Notes: generated from the letters alone by a model not told the origin. 64,000 nt of DNA from an uncultured Sphingomonas sp. (GCF_934560975.1 NZ_CAKTFO010000014.1:14690-78689); one strand, 5' to 3'; counted from the stretch's first letter, positions 36,433-45,825 are shown. A program made the numbers and translations.

Positions 36433-37895
36433 GAGCCGGACACCCGGACCGAGGTCAGCCGCGCCAGCGTGGCCCGGAAGCGGGCCAATTCCGATCCGGC
36501 AAGACGCGCCGCCTGCACGAACTTCACGGCGGCGGGGTTCACCGCGACATTGTTGCGGAACACCTCGAAATGCAGGTGCGGGCCGGTGGACAGGCCGGTG
36601 GAACCGACATAGCCGATCACCTGGCCGGCGGCGACGGATTCACCCGCATGAACCTTGATCCGGCTCATATGCGCATAACCGGTACCGAGCCCGCCATCGT
36701 GGCGGATCTGGACGTAATTGCCGTGCCCGCCATGCCAGCCGGCAAAGGTAACCCGGCCGGTGGTGGCGGCGACGATCGGCGAGCCCATCGGCGCGCCGTA
36801 ATCGATCCCCTTGTGCATGCGGCCATAGCCCAGCACCGGGTGGAAGCGCATGCCGAAGCTGGAGGTGAGGTGGCCCGCCACCGGCATCTTCATGCCGCCG
36901 CGGCTCTCCCCCACACCAGCGGCATCGAAGAACTGTTGCTTGCCGCCCTGAATCCACTTCAGCAGGCGCAGCTTGCGCTTGCCCTGATCGACTCCGGCAT
37001 AGAGCAGGCCGCCCGTCTCGGTTTCGCCGGTGGCGGCGCGGCGATGCTCCACCACCATGTCGAAGCGGTCGTTGGAGCGGAGGCTGCCGATCGACAGATG
37101 CTGGGCGATGGCGCGCAGATAGGTCTGGATCGAGCTGGCGGGCGCACCGGCGGCGCGTGCGGCGGACAACAGGCTGGAACCGACCCAGCCGACAATGTGC
37201 AGCGGCGTATCGTCCACGGCGATCGGAATGCGCTTGACGCGGAAGCTGTCGCCCGTGCGCTCGACCTCCAGCGCCAGGTCGAACTTGGCGCGGAACGCCA
37301 GCATGTCCAGCGGACGCGCCACGCGCTTGCTGCCCCGCCGCCCCAGCGTCATGTCGAGCTTGGTGCCGGACCTGATCTCACCCAGGGCGACCGCCTGGCT
37401 GACGGCGGCGGCGACGACCTTGGCCTGATCCTCGCCCACGCCGTTACGCTGGAGCACGCGGGCGAAGCCGTCGCCCGAGCCGAGCGTCGCCGTCACCTGA
37501 ACCTGCGGCCGCTCGGGCGTATCCGCCAGGCGCTCGGCCAATGCGGTCGGCACCACCTTGCGGCCCGTGTCCGCGCCGAATGCCGTCGGACTGATCGCCT
37601 GGGCCCGCATCTCCTGCGCCTGGGCAGGGCCAAGCGGCGCCGCAACCGGGCCGGGCAGCGGGCGGATGCCCGGCGCGAACGCCAGCGCCACGCCGCACAG
37701 GGCGGTACAGGTCGCAAGCCCGCGCCACCATTCGCGGCTGCCGATGCGCTGGCCGAGGTCCACCACCAGTTCGGCCTGGGTCGCACGGTCCAGGCCGTGG
37801 CGCAGCCGGTCGCGCGGGGTCAGGCGGATCGGCACGGGCGCCTGGATCGCGATGGCGCCGCCACCGCCGAAACCTTCACTGTTGCGCAGATACAT
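36429..37895 (-). CDS. M23-family metallopeptidase, envelope peptidoglycan hydrolase-like
   Basis: This 488-residue protein has one membrane segment near residues 55-75 (WWRGLATCTALCGVALAFAPG) and a long middle region. The C-terminal M23 (LytM) domain carries the zinc ligands HPVLGYGRMHKGIDYG and GPHLHFEV, so it looks catalytically complete. It probably acts on peptidoglycan cross-links or activates another hydrolase. The ATG at 37895 has GGGGA upstream. The same frame is open without a stop far upstream, but that is antisense to the helicase gene and is not coding. Confidence 0.9.
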   Translation of the reverse strand: MYLRNSEGFGGGGAIAIQAPVPIRLTPRDRLRHGLDRATQAELVVDLGQRIGSREWWRGLATCTALCGVALAFAPGIRPLPGPVAAPLGPAQAQEMRAQAISPTAFGADTGRKVVPTALAERLADTPERPQVQVTATLGSGDGFARVLQRNGVGEDQAKVVAAAVSQAVALGEIRSGTKLDMTLGRRGSKRVARPLDMLAFRAKFDLALEVERTGDSFRVKRIPIAVDDTPLHIVGWVGSSLLSAARAAGAPASSIQTYLRAIAQHLSIGSLRSNDRFDMVVEHRRAATGETETGGLLYAGVDQGKRKLRLLKWIQGGKQQFFDAAGVGESRGGMKMPVAGHLTSSFGMRFHPVLGYGRMHKGIDYGAPMGSPIVAATTGRVTFAGWHGGHGNYVQIRHDGGLGTGYAHMSRIKVHAGESVAAGQVIGYVGSTGLSTGPHLHFEVFRNNVAVNPAAVKFVQAARLAGSELARFRATLARLTSVRVSGS

Positions 37896-38105
37896 GCCGG
37901 ATCCCCTGCCATCCCTGGGCTTCCCGATCTTTTTGCCGGGCAGGGCGACAGGACTGTGGACACCAGGTGTTAAAGTCAAACTAATCAGACCTATTATCCG
38001 TAACAGCTGCGACGAAATGCGGCGTTTTCCCGCTAAAGCGATGATCTGCATCGGAACCCGTTGATCCCTTGCTTTTGGCTCGGTTTGCGCCATCTTGAGC
38101 CTGCC

Positions 38106-40616
38106 ATGACGCGTTTCGCCGCCGAGCCGCTGGTTGCGGTGCTGGGCCCGACCAATACGGGCAAGACCCACTTGGCGGTGGAGCGCATGTGCGGCCACTC
38201 CTCCGGCATGATCGGCTTTCCGCTGCGATTGCTGGCGCGCGAAGTCTATGAGCGCGTGGTCGCGATCAAGGGGGCGGATTCGGTCGCGCTGGTTACCGGC
38301 GAGGAGAAGATCGTGCCCGACAAGGCGCGCTATTTCCTCACCACCGCCGAAAGCATGCCGCTCGACCGGGAGTTCGCCTTTGTCGCGCTGGACGAGGCGC
38401 AGCTGGGCGCCGATCCGGAGCGGGGCCACGTCTTCACCGACCGACTGCTGCGCGCGCGCGGCCGTGAAGAAACGATGCTGCTGGGGTCGGAGGCGTTGCG
38501 CCCGATGCTGAAGGCGCTGACGCCGGATGCCGACATCATCACTCGCCCGCGTTTTTCTACCCTGACCTATGCCGGCCCGGCCAAGCTGTCGCGCCTGCCC
38601 AAACGATCGGTGGTGGTCGCCTTCTCGGCGGAGGAGGTCTATGCCGTGGCGGAGATGCTGCGCCGCCTGCGGGGCGGGGCAGCCGTGGTGATGGGCGCTC
38701 TGTCGCCGCGCACCCGCAATGCCCAGGTCGCGATGTTCCAGGCGGGCGAGGTGGATTACCTGGTCGCGACCGACGCGATCGGCATGGGCCTCAACATGGA
38801 TGTGGCGCATGTCGCCTTTGCCTCCTTGCGCAAGTTCGACGGGCGCAGGACGCGCCGGCTGACGGTGGCGGAGATGGCACAGATCGCCGGACGCGCCGGG
38901 CGGCACCAGCGCGACGGCACCTTCGGCAGCCTGGGACTGGAAGGGCAGCCCGCCCAGTTCGAGGATGAGGAGGTATTGGCGATCGAGGAGCATCGCTTCC
39001 CGCCGCTCGACCATCTCTACTGGCGCGACGGCCAGCCGAGCCTGCTCTCGGTCGATCGCCTGATCGCGGACCTGGAGCGCCGACCCGACAATCTGGTGCT
39101 GCGCGCCGCACCGCAGGCGATCGACCTGGCGGTGCTGAAGCGGCTGGCGGACGAGCCGTGGGTGCGCGAGCGCGCGCGCGGGGAGGCGATGGTGGCGCGG
39201 CTGTGGAGCGCGTGCGGTTTGCCCGACTTCCGCAAGACCGGGGCGGAGCCGCACAGCCGCATGGTGGCGCGCATCTTCCGCCACCTGAGCGAGGGCGATC
39301 GCCGCCTGCCGGTGCAATGGTTCGCGGACGAGCTGGCGCGGCTCGACACCATCCAGGGCGATGTGGAGGCCCTGGCCGATCGCCTCGCGGCGGTGCGCAC
39401 CTGGGCCTATATCGCCCACCGCCCGGACTGGCTGGCGGAGCCCGGCCTGTGGGCCGAGCGCACCCGCGCGCTGGAGGAGAAATTGTCGGACGCGCTGCAC
39501 CAGCGCCTGACCCAGCGTTTCGTCGACCGGCGCACGTCCGTGCTGATGCGCGATCTCGGCGCCAAGGGCGCGGACCTGCTGCCGATCAAGGTGGCGGAGG
39601 ACGGCACCGTCACGGTGGACGGCGAGGCGATCGGCGAGCTGATCGGCTTCCGCTTCAAGGCGGATGCGTCCGCCCGGCATGGCGACATGAAGCGGCTGAT
39701 GGCGGCCGCCGAACGCCGGCTCGGGGCAGAGCTTGCCCGCAGGGCGGCGACGCTGATCGCGGACGAGGATGCGCAGTTCAGCCTTGCCACCGATGCCGGC
39801 CGGCCGGTGGCTTTGTTCTGGCGCGGCGACGTGGTCGCCCGATTGCGCCGGGGCAAGGGGCTGCTCGGCCCCAAGCTGGAACTGCACCGCGCGCTGGATG
39901 CGCTGACGCCGGCCGATCGCCAGGGCGTGTTCGCGCGGCTGCAGACGTGGCTGGACCATGGTATCGCCCGCCACCTTGCCCCACTTGCCGCGATCCACGC
40001 GGCGGCCCGCGATCCCGATCAGCCGGCGGCCGCGCGCGCGCTGCTGGCGCCCTTGAGCGAGGCCGGTGGCGTGATTGAGCGCAAGGGACTGGAACCGGCG
40101 CTGGCCACGCTCCAGCGCGATTTGCGCGGGCCTGTAAATCGGCTGGGCGTGCGGATCGGCACGCTCGACATCTTCGTGCCAGCCCTGCTCAAGCCCGAAG
40201 CGGCCCGCTGGCGGGTGGCGCTGGCGATGGCGCAGGACAATGGCGTCATGCCGCTCCTTCCCCCGATCGGCGCGGTGTCGGTTTCCACCCCGCGCGACTC
40301 GGCCACCTGTACCGCCTTTCTGATCAGCGGATTCCGCGCGCTCGGCGCGCAGATGCTGCGGGTGGACCAGATCGAACGGCTGGCGCGCAATGCCCATGAT
40401 GCCCGGTCGGGGCGCAAGGCCTTCGTGCCCGACCCCGGCCTCGCCACCTCGCTCGGCCTGCTGCCGGCCAGTTTCACCCAGCTGATGCTGGCCTTGGGCT
40501 TCCGTGCAAGCGAGCAGGGCTGGATCTGGAAGGGCAAGCGCCCCGCCCCGGCCGACCGCCCCGCGCTGGCCCGCCCCGGCAATGCCTTTGGCGCGCTGGC
40601 CGACCTCCGGCTCTGA
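38106..40616 (+). CDS. SUV3-like DEAD/H-box helicase
   Basis: This 836-residue superfamily 2 helicase has the Walker A GPTNTGKT (near residue 17), motif II DEAQ, and GRAGRHQRDG (motif VI). The order of domains and the motif sequences match the SUV3-type RNA helicases known from mitochondria and alphaproteobacteria. The long C-terminal part (about 350 residues) looks helical and unassigned. It overlaps the next gene, an S4 protein, by one base, so the two are translated together. Confidence 0.9.
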   Translation: MTRFAAEPLVAVLGPTNTGKTHLAVERMCGHSSGMIGFPLRLLAREVYERVVAIKGADSVALVTGEEKIVPDKARYFLTTAESMPLDREFAFVALDEAQLGADPERGHVFTDRLLRARGREETMLLGSEALRPMLKALTPDADIITRPRFSTLTYAGPAKLSRLPKRSVVVAFSAEEVYAVAEMLRRLRGGAAVVMGALSPRTRNAQVAMFQAGEVDYLVATDAIGMGLNMDVAHVAFASLRKFDGRRTRRLTVAEMAQIAGRAGRHQRDGTFGSLGLEGQPAQFEDEEVLAIEEHRFPPLDHLYWRDGQPSLLSVDRLIADLERRPDNLVLRAAPQAIDLAVLKRLADEPWVRERARGEAMVARLWSACGLPDFRKTGAEPHSRMVARIFRHLSEGDRRLPVQWFADELARLDTIQGDVEALADRLAAVRTWAYIAHRPDWLAEPGLWAERTRALEEKLSDALHQRLTQRFVDRRTSVLMRDLGAKGADLLPIKVAEDGTVTVDGEAIGELIGFRFKADASARHGDMKRLMAAAERRLGAELARRAATLIADEDAQFSLATDAGRPVALFWRGDVVARLRRGKGLLGPKLELHRALDALTPADRQGVFARLQTWLDHGIARHLAPLAAIHAAARDPDQPAAARALLAPLSEAGGVIERKGLEPALATLQRDLRGPVNRLGVRIGTLDIFVPALLKPEAARWRVALAMAQDNGVMPLLPPIGAVSVSTPRDSATCTAFLISGFRALGAQMLRVDQIERLARNAHDARSGRKAFVPDPGLATSLGLLPASFTQLMLALGFRASEQGWIWKGKRPAPADRPALARPGNAFGALADLRL

Positions 40617-40876
40617 TGCGGATCGACAAGTTCCTGTTCTTCGTCCGGCTGGTCAAGACCCGTGGGCTGGCGCAGCACCTGGTCGCAGACGGGCATATCC
40701 GCCTCGACGGGCGGGTGGTCGATCGCGCCCATGCGGAAGTGCGTGCGGGCTCCGTACTGGCATTTCCGCTTCACGGGCGGGTGCGCGTGCTCAAGGTGGA
40801 GGCGCTGCCGTCAAGGCGCGGCCCCGCGCCCGAGGCGCAGGCCTGTTACACCGATCTGTTGTCCGCTGCCGGTTGA
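40616..40876 (+). CDS. S4-domain RNA-binding protein (Hsp15-like)
   Basis: This 86-residue protein has an S4 RNA-binding domain at its start: MRIDKFLFFVRLVKTRGLAQ, then VADGHIRLDGRVVDRA. It resembles Hsp15/HslR, which recycles stalled 50S subunits. The TGATG junction with the helicase gene suggests translational coupling. fdxA follows 47 bases later. Confidence 0.9.
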   Translation: MRIDKFLFFVRLVKTRGLAQHLVADGHIRLDGRVVDRAHAEVRAGSVLAFPLHGRVRVLKVEALPSRRGPAPEAQACYTDLLSAAG

Positions 40877-40923
40877 CCCATGCGCCGCCGCGCCATATGC
40901 GCGCCGCGTCCGAGGAGCTTTCA

Positions 40924-41262
40924 ATGACCTACGTCGTCACCGACGCCTGCATCCGCTGCAAATATATGGACTGCGTCGAGGTGTGTCCGGTGGACTGCTT
41001 CTACGAAGGCGACAACATGCTCGTCATCAATCCGTCCGAATGCATCGACTGCGGCGTGTGCGAGCCGGAATGCCCGGCGGAAGCGATCCTGCCCGATACG
41101 GAAAACGGCCTGGAAAAGTGGCTGGAAATCAACGCCACCTTCTCCGCACAATGGCCCAACATCACCCGCAAGCGCGATGCACCGGCCGATGCCGACGCGT
41201 GGAAGGGCGTGGCGGACAAGTATGACGCACATTTTTCGCCGGAACCCGGCCAGGGCGACTGA
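40924..41262 (+). CDS. fdxA: 7Fe ferredoxin FdxA
   Basis: This 112-residue cytoplasmic ferredoxin carries one [3Fe-4S] and one [4Fe-4S] cluster. The cysteine patterns are CIRCKYMDCVEVCPVDC near the N-terminus and CIDCGVCEPECP in the middle. The C-terminal helix (LEKWLEINATFSAQWPNITR) is typical of the long-type FdxA of alphaproteobacteria. GAGGAG lies before the ATG. It precedes carD, a common pairing. Confidence 0.95.
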   Translation: MTYVVTDACIRCKYMDCVEVCPVDCFYEGDNMLVINPSECIDCGVCEPECPAEAILPDTENGLEKWLEINATFSAQWPNITRKRDAPADADAWKGVADKYDAHFSPEPGQGD

Positions 41263-41283
41263 ACACCTATCCGGATGAATTCC

Positions 41284-41314
41284 CGGTAATGCCGCTGAAA
41301 AGCTGGCATTACCG
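41284..41314. repeat. Hairpin 1 in the fdxA-carD gap
   Basis: CGGTAATGCC (41284-41293) and GGCATTACCG (41305-41314) form a perfect 10-base-pair stem around an 11-base loop, 22 bases after the fdxA stop. It could terminate fdxA, though there is no T run, or act in the carD leader. Confidence 0.7.
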
Positions 41315-41344
41315 TGCCATTTCTGCTACAGACTGGGTCGAGAA

Positions 41345-41367
41345 GCGGATGCCGCGCGGGCATCCGC
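41345..41367. repeat. Hairpin 2 in the fdxA-carD gap
   Basis: GCGGATGCC (41345-41353) and GGCATCCGC (41359-41367) form a perfect 9-base-pair stem around a 5-base loop. Its arms share ATGCC/GGCAT with hairpin 1, so arms of the two could pair in exchange. Confidence 0.7.
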
Positions 41368-41461
41368 AGCATTGGATACGTTTCCGACCGCCCCTTGTTG
41401 CCGCCGGGCCGCTCACGGACCCGCCGGAACCTTGCGGTCCGCTTGAGCAGAAAGGTCTTAC

Positions 41462-41995
41462 ATGGCTGCCAAGGCGCTGAGCTTCGTCGTCGGCGATTAT
41501 GTTGTTTATCCCAAGCATGGCGTCGGCCGCGTGGTCGAACTGCAAAGCCAGGAAATCGCGGGCGCCAAGCTGGAATTGTACGTCCTGCGCTTCGAAAAGG
41601 AGCGGATGACGCTCCGCGTGCCGACCAACAAGGCGGAAAGCGTCGGCATGCGCAAGCTGTCGTCCAACGCGCAGATGACCGACGCGCTCACCACGCTGAA
41701 GGGCAAGCCCAAGGTCAAGCGCACCATGTGGTCGCGCCGTGCCCAGGAATATGAGGCCAAGATCAACTCGGGCGACCTCGTTTCGATCGCCGAGGTGGTG
41801 CGCGACCTGTTCCGGGCCGAAGACCAGCCGGAGCAGAGCTATTCCGAGCGCCAGATCTTTGAAGCGGCGTGCAGCCGCCTCGCCCGCGAACTCGCGGCGA
41901 TGGAGCAGATCGACGAGCCCAAGGCGCAGGTGAAGATCCTCGACATCCTGCGTGCCGCCGCCGCCATCCACAACAAGGTCGCCGCCGCGGACTGA
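41462..41995 (+). CDS. carD: CarD-family transcription factor
   Basis: This 177-residue protein has the CarD/RID N-terminal domain that contacts RNA polymerase (VVGDYVVYPKHGVGRVVELQ, then ELYVLRFEKERMTLRVPTNK) and a helical C-terminal part (EVVRDLFRAEDQPEQSYSERQ). CarD proteins stabilise open promoter complexes, especially at rRNA promoters. The gap before it (41263-41461) holds two or three hairpins but no clear promoter. A terminator follows. Confidence 0.95.
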   Translation: MAAKALSFVVGDYVVYPKHGVGRVVELQSQEIAGAKLELYVLRFEKERMTLRVPTNKAESVGMRKLSSNAQMTDALTTLKGKPKVKRTMWSRRAQEYEAKINSGDLVSIAEVVRDLFRAEDQPEQSYSERQIFEAACSRLARELAAMEQIDEPKAQVKILDILRAAAAIHNKVAAAD

Positions 41996-42016
41996 CCGCA
42001 CGGCCGGGGTCCATGG

Positions 42017-42051
42017 AAGGGCGGCGCTCCCCGGTGGGTGCCGCCCTTTTT
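42017..42051 (+). terminator. Intrinsic terminator after carD
   Basis: AAGGGCGGC (42017-42025) pairs with GCCGCCCTT (42040-42048) and is followed by a run of T to 42051. This is the clearest intrinsic terminator in the window. Confidence 0.85.
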
Positions 42052-42126
42052 CATGCCCGACGCATCTGTTTGACGCGCATCGCCAATTCGGTGTAGCACT
42101 CGCATAACACAGTGGAGTGCCCTCCG

Positions 42127-42825
42127 ATGCGCCTGCTCGTCCTTGCCGCCCTCATCTCCGCCACCGTTGCCGGTCCGGCGGTCGCTACCACCCGAACCTT
42201 CCCGGTGGGCGGGTTCGACCGTATCCGCAACACCGTTCCCTTCGACGTCCGCGTACATACCGGCGCGCGGCCGTCGGCGCGCGCCAGCGGACCGCAAAAG
42301 ATACTCGATCGCCTGGTGATCGACGTCCGCAATGGCGAATTGGTGGTCGGCACGCGCCGGGGCAGCTGGATCTCCAGCTGGACGTGGAACCGCAACAGCG
42401 AGCCGGTCGTGATCGACATTGCGGTGCCGGCTCTCTCCGCCGCCGCGCTCGACGGGCCGGGTGCCATCCGCATCGATCGGGTTCAGGGACGCAGCTTTAC
42501 CGCCAGCCTCTCCGGTCCCGGCGACATGACGATCGCCAGCCTCCAGGCCGGCAATGTGGACTTCCGCCTGGCAGGGCCGGGCAACATCGTCGCCGCCGGT
42601 CGGGTCGCTTCGGCGCGTCTCGACCTGAGCGGACCCGGCGACATTCGCGCCATGGGACTGACGGTGCGCGATGCCGCCATCTCGGTCAGCGGACCCGGCA
42701 GCATCGCCCTTACGGCCACGGGGGCGGTGCGCGGCAGCCTGTCAGGTCCGGGCGACATCACCGTTCGCGGCGGCGCGCAGTGCGACATCCGCAAGAGCGG
42801 GCCGGGCGCCGTCCACTGCGGCTGA
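42127..42825 (+). CDS. GIN-domain (DUF2807) secreted protein
   Basis: This 232-residue protein has a signal peptide (MRLLVLAALISATVAGPAVA). The mature part consists of repeated short strands with the motif SGPGD or PGPGx (LSGPGDMTIASL, LAGPGNIVAAG, LSGPGDIRAMG, VSGPGSIALTA and LSGPGDITVRG), a right-handed beta-helix of the head-GIN/DUF2807 type. It ends with two cysteines. The role is unknown; it may be a surface or adhesive protein. It stands alone between the carD terminator and the convergent DUF1489 gene. Confidence 0.85.
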   Translation: MRLLVLAALISATVAGPAVATTRTFPVGGFDRIRNTVPFDVRVHTGARPSARASGPQKILDRLVIDVRNGELVVGTRRGSWISSWTWNRNSEPVVIDIAVPALSAAALDGPGAIRIDRVQGRSFTASLSGPGDMTIASLQAGNVDFRLAGPGNIVAAGRVASARLDLSGPGDIRAMGLTVRDAAISVSGPGSIALTATGAVRGSLSGPGDITVRGGAQCDIRKSGPGAVHCG

Positions 42826-42832
42826 GCCGGTC

Positions 42833-43237
42833 CTATACCAACGCCAGCGCCGCGAGTGCGCTCATCAGGCCTGGCGGCAGGGTCGCAAGCTCGTCCGCCT
42901 CGCCATCCAGGTCGAGCGGTGCGTCTTCCGCCGTCAGATAGCGCCAGCCCTGATGCGCGCGTTTCGGCCTGGCCCGCACCGGCAGCAAGGCATGCTCAAG
43001 CCGGATCAGGCAATGGCCGCGCTCATCCTCCTCGAAGCGCAGGATCGGGCTGCGCGCGACCAGCTGATGCTTGATGATCCAGAACAGCGATCCGCCGACC
43101 AGCTCGGCATGCCGGTTCGGGCGATAGCGAGTGGTGATGAACGTCTCCCCGGCCGTCGCGCGCCCGGTCAGGCGATCGCGCAACGCATCGGCATCGCCGC
43201 AGCCGACCGCAACCTTGGTGATGTGAAGTGCCGCCAT
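42833..43237 (-). CDS. DUF1489-family protein
   Basis: This 134-residue soluble protein matches the alphaproteobacterial DUF1489 family: MAALHITKVAVGCGDADAL, then TTRYRPNRHAELVGGSLFWI, then IKHQLVARSPILRFEED. The function is unknown. It lies seven bases from the convergent GIN-domain gene and 31 bases downstream of mgtE, so it may be co-transcribed with mgtE. Confidence 0.82.
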   Translation of the reverse strand: MAALHITKVAVGCGDADALRDRLTGRATAGETFITTRYRPNRHAELVGGSLFWIIKHQLVARSPILRFEEDERGHCLIRLEHALLPVRARPKRAHQGWRYLTAEDAPLDLDGEADELATLPPGLMSALAALALV

Positions 43238-43268
43238 TGCAGGGATATAAGGCGGCGGCGGCGGGGCG

Positions 43269-44684
43269 CTAGCGGGTCAGCCCGGTTGCGGTCGCCAGAC
43301 CGAGGAAGGCGAGGAATCCCATCGAGTCGGTGATCATCGTCACGAAGATGGACGAGGCGACGGCCGGGTCCGCCTTGAACCGCTCCAGCGTCAGCGGCAC
43401 GAACACGCCCGCCAGCCCGGCGATGAAGATGTTGGCCATCATCGCGGTGCCGATTACGAAGCCGAGATCGAGATTGTGGAAGGCCGTGCCGACCACGACG
43501 CCGATAATGGCCGCGATGGTCACCCCGTTGAGCAGCGCCACCGCCAGTTCGCGGCGCACCGCGCGGACGCTGTTGGAACGGGTGAGCTGGTTGGTGGCCA
43601 GCGCGCGCACCGTCACCGCGAGGGTCTGGGTGCCGGCATTCCCGCCGACACCGGCCACGATCGGCATCAGCGCGGCCAGTACGACCATCCGCTCCAGCGT
43701 GCCCTGAAACAGGTAGATGATGGTCGCGGCGACGGTCGCGGTCGCCAGGTTGGTGATCAGCCAGCGCACCCGCGCCTTGTAGCTGTCCACCACCGGCTCG
43801 TTGATGTCGCCTTCGCCCGCGCCGGACAGCAGCAGCACGTCCTCGCCCGCTTCCTCCTGGATGATGTGGACCACGTCGTCGACCGTGACCATGCCGACCA
43901 GCCGGCCGGTGCGATCGATCACCGCGGCGGAGATCAGGGCATATTTCTGGAAGCGGAGCGCCACCTCCTCCTGATCCATGTCGGCCGGGATCAGCGTCTG
44001 CTCGCGCTGCATCACCGCCGCGATCGGGGCATCGTCGGGCGCGCGCATCACCCACGATACCTTGCAGGTGCCGACCGGCTTGTGCGCGATGTCGACCACG
44101 AAGATTTCCCAGAAATCGGTGGTCAGGTCGTCATTGCCCCGCAGATAGGCGATCACGTCGCGGACACACCAATGCTCCGGCACCGCGATCAGGTCGCGCT
44201 GCATCAGGCGGCCGGCGGACTCCTCCGGGTAGGACAAAGCCTCCTCGATCGCGGCGCGATCCTCCGGCTCCATCGCGTGGAGAACCTCGCGCTGGTCCTC
44301 GACGTCCATGTCCTCGATGATCGCGACCGCGTCATCGGTATCCAGTTCGGACGCGAAGTCCGCGACCTGCTGGGCGGACAAGGCTTCCAGCACCTCGTCA
44401 CGGACCCAGTCGTTCATCTCCGCCAGCACGTCGCCGTCGATCAGGCCGACCAGCGCGCTCGCCAGCGGCTGGCGCTGCTCGCTGGGCGCGAGTTCCAGCA
44501 GGTCGGCAATGTCGGCGGGGTGGAGCGGCTCCACCAGCGCACGGGCGCGCGCGACCTGCCCCTCGTCGACCGCCGCGATCACCTCGGCGACGAATTCGGG
44601 CTTCAGCCGATCCTCCTCGTCATGGTGGGTGGGGGTGACCGGATCGGTCTGGAGAATGCCGATGTCGCCGTCCGTCTCGCTCAT
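43269..44684 (-). CDS. mgtE: Magnesium transporter MgtE
   Basis: This 471-residue protein has the full MgtE order: an N-terminal superhelical domain (about 30-140), two CBS domains (about 145-270) and five membrane helices (about 300-470). The signature is GNAGTQTLAVTVRALA. It forms an inner-membrane Mg2+ channel closed by the cytoplasmic domains when Mg2+ is high. ATG 44684 has GGGGAG upstream. Confidence 0.94.
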   Translation of the reverse strand: MSETDGDIGILQTDPVTPTHHDEEDRLKPEFVAEVIAAVDEGQVARARALVEPLHPADIADLLELAPSEQRQPLASALVGLIDGDVLAEMNDWVRDEVLEALSAQQVADFASELDTDDAVAIIEDMDVEDQREVLHAMEPEDRAAIEEALSYPEESAGRLMQRDLIAVPEHWCVRDVIAYLRGNDDLTTDFWEIFVVDIAHKPVGTCKVSWVMRAPDDAPIAAVMQREQTLIPADMDQEEVALRFQKYALISAAVIDRTGRLVGMVTVDDVVHIIQEEAGEDVLLLSGAGEGDINEPVVDSYKARVRWLITNLATATVAATIIYLFQGTLERMVVLAALMPIVAGVGGNAGTQTLAVTVRALATNQLTRSNSVRAVRRELAVALLNGVTIAAIIGVVVGTAFHNLDLGFVIGTAMMANIFIAGLAGVFVPLTLERFKADPAVASSIFVTMITDSMGFLAFLGLATATGLTR

Positions 44685-44769
44685 GGCCCCACTCCCCGCG
44701 CGTTCGGGCGAGCGATTAAGCGGGCGGCGAGGACTTGTCAGCCCTTCATGCGCGGCAACCCGTCCCCAT

Positions 44770-45795
44770 ATGGCACGCATGCCTTATCGTCTTTCCGTTC
44801 TCGACCAGTCGCCGATCCCCGCCGGCGGCACCGCGGTGGATGCGCTTGCCAACACGCTGGACCTGGCGCGCACCGCCGACGCGCTGGGTTACGAGCGATA
44901 CTGGATGGCGGAGCACCATGCCTCGCCCGCGCTCGCCGGGGTGGCGCCGGAGGCGCTGATCGGCCCGGTCGCGCTGGCGACGCACAGGATGCGGGTGGGT
45001 TCGGGCGGCATCATGCTGCCCCATTATTCGCCGTTCAAGGTTGCGGAGACGTTCGCCATGCTGTCCGCGCTGGCACCGGGCCGCATCGACCTGGGCCTCG
45101 GCCGCGCGCCGGGCAGCGACCAGCGCACCGCCTTTGCCATGCAGCGCGACCGGTCGCGGCGGATGCCGAACGACTTCACCGACCAGCTGGACGAGCTGTC
45201 CGGCTATTTCGAGCAGACGCTGGGCGACGATCATCCGTTCGCGCCGTTGCAGGCCACCCTGCCCCGTGGCGGGGGGATGCCGGACATATGGATGCTCGGC
45301 TCCTCCCCCGAATCCGCATTCTGGGCCGCCGAGCGTGGGCTGCCTTACTGCTTCGCCGACTTCATCAATTCGGATGGCGCCCATGTCGCCAAGGAATATC
45401 GCCGCCAGTTCCGCCCGTCCGCCGCCCTGGCCGAACCCTATGTCATGGCCGCGACCTGGACGATCGCCGCACCGACGCGGGCGGAGGCCGAGCGCCTGGC
45501 CCTGCCCGCCAAGATGATGTTCGCGCACCTGATGGCGGGCAAATTGATCCCCGTCCCCTCGGTAGAAGAAGCGGAGGCATGGCTGGCGGACAATCCCCTG
45601 GCCGACCGCCAACGCCGCCGCACCGTGCTGGGCACCCCGGCCGACGTGCGGCAAGGGCTTGACGCGGTGGCGGCGAGCTATGGCGCGGACGAGCTGATGC
45701 TGGTCAACATCATGGCCGATCACGCCACTCGCCGCCGATCCTATGAACTGGTGGCGGCGGAATATGGGCTGGCGCCCGTCGCCGTCGCTGCCTAA
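44770..45795 (+). CDS. Luciferase-like (LLM-class) flavin monooxygenase
   Basis: This 341-residue cytoplasmic enzyme is of the bacterial luciferase/F420-FMN superfamily. It matches the YhbW-type group: SVLDQSPIPAGGTAVDAL, then YERYWMAEHHASPALAG, then GSGGIMLPHYSPFKVAE and GRIDLGLGRAPG. The substrate is unknown. The start is 44770 or 44779 (both ATG, no good ribosome site). It is divergent from mgtE. Confidence 0.88.
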   Translation: MARMPYRLSVLDQSPIPAGGTAVDALANTLDLARTADALGYERYWMAEHHASPALAGVAPEALIGPVALATHRMRVGSGGIMLPHYSPFKVAETFAMLSALAPGRIDLGLGRAPGSDQRTAFAMQRDRSRRMPNDFTDQLDELSGYFEQTLGDDHPFAPLQATLPRGGGMPDIWMLGSSPESAFWAAERGLPYCFADFINSDGAHVAKEYRRQFRPSAALAEPYVMAATWTIAAPTRAEAERLALPAKMMFAHLMAGKLIPVPSVEEAEAWLADNPLADRQRRRTVLGTPADVRQGLDAVAASYGADELMLVNIMADHATRRRSYELVAAEYGLAPVAVAA

Positions 45796-45825
45796 GCGCC
45801 CCATCATCCCTGAAGGAGAGACCCT

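Noticed and set aside
37896..40397. Long open frame on the minus strand, continuing upstream of the M23 peptidase (over 1300 codons in total)
   Set aside because: It is antisense to the helicase gene. High GC makes long shadow frames; the M23 gene has a proper start at 37895 with a ribosome site and domain start.
41289..41480. 63-codon frame inside the fdxA-carD gap, overlapping the carD start
   Set aside because: It has no ribosome site and no protein-like pattern; the hairpins explain its sequence better. A leader peptide is possible but unsupported.
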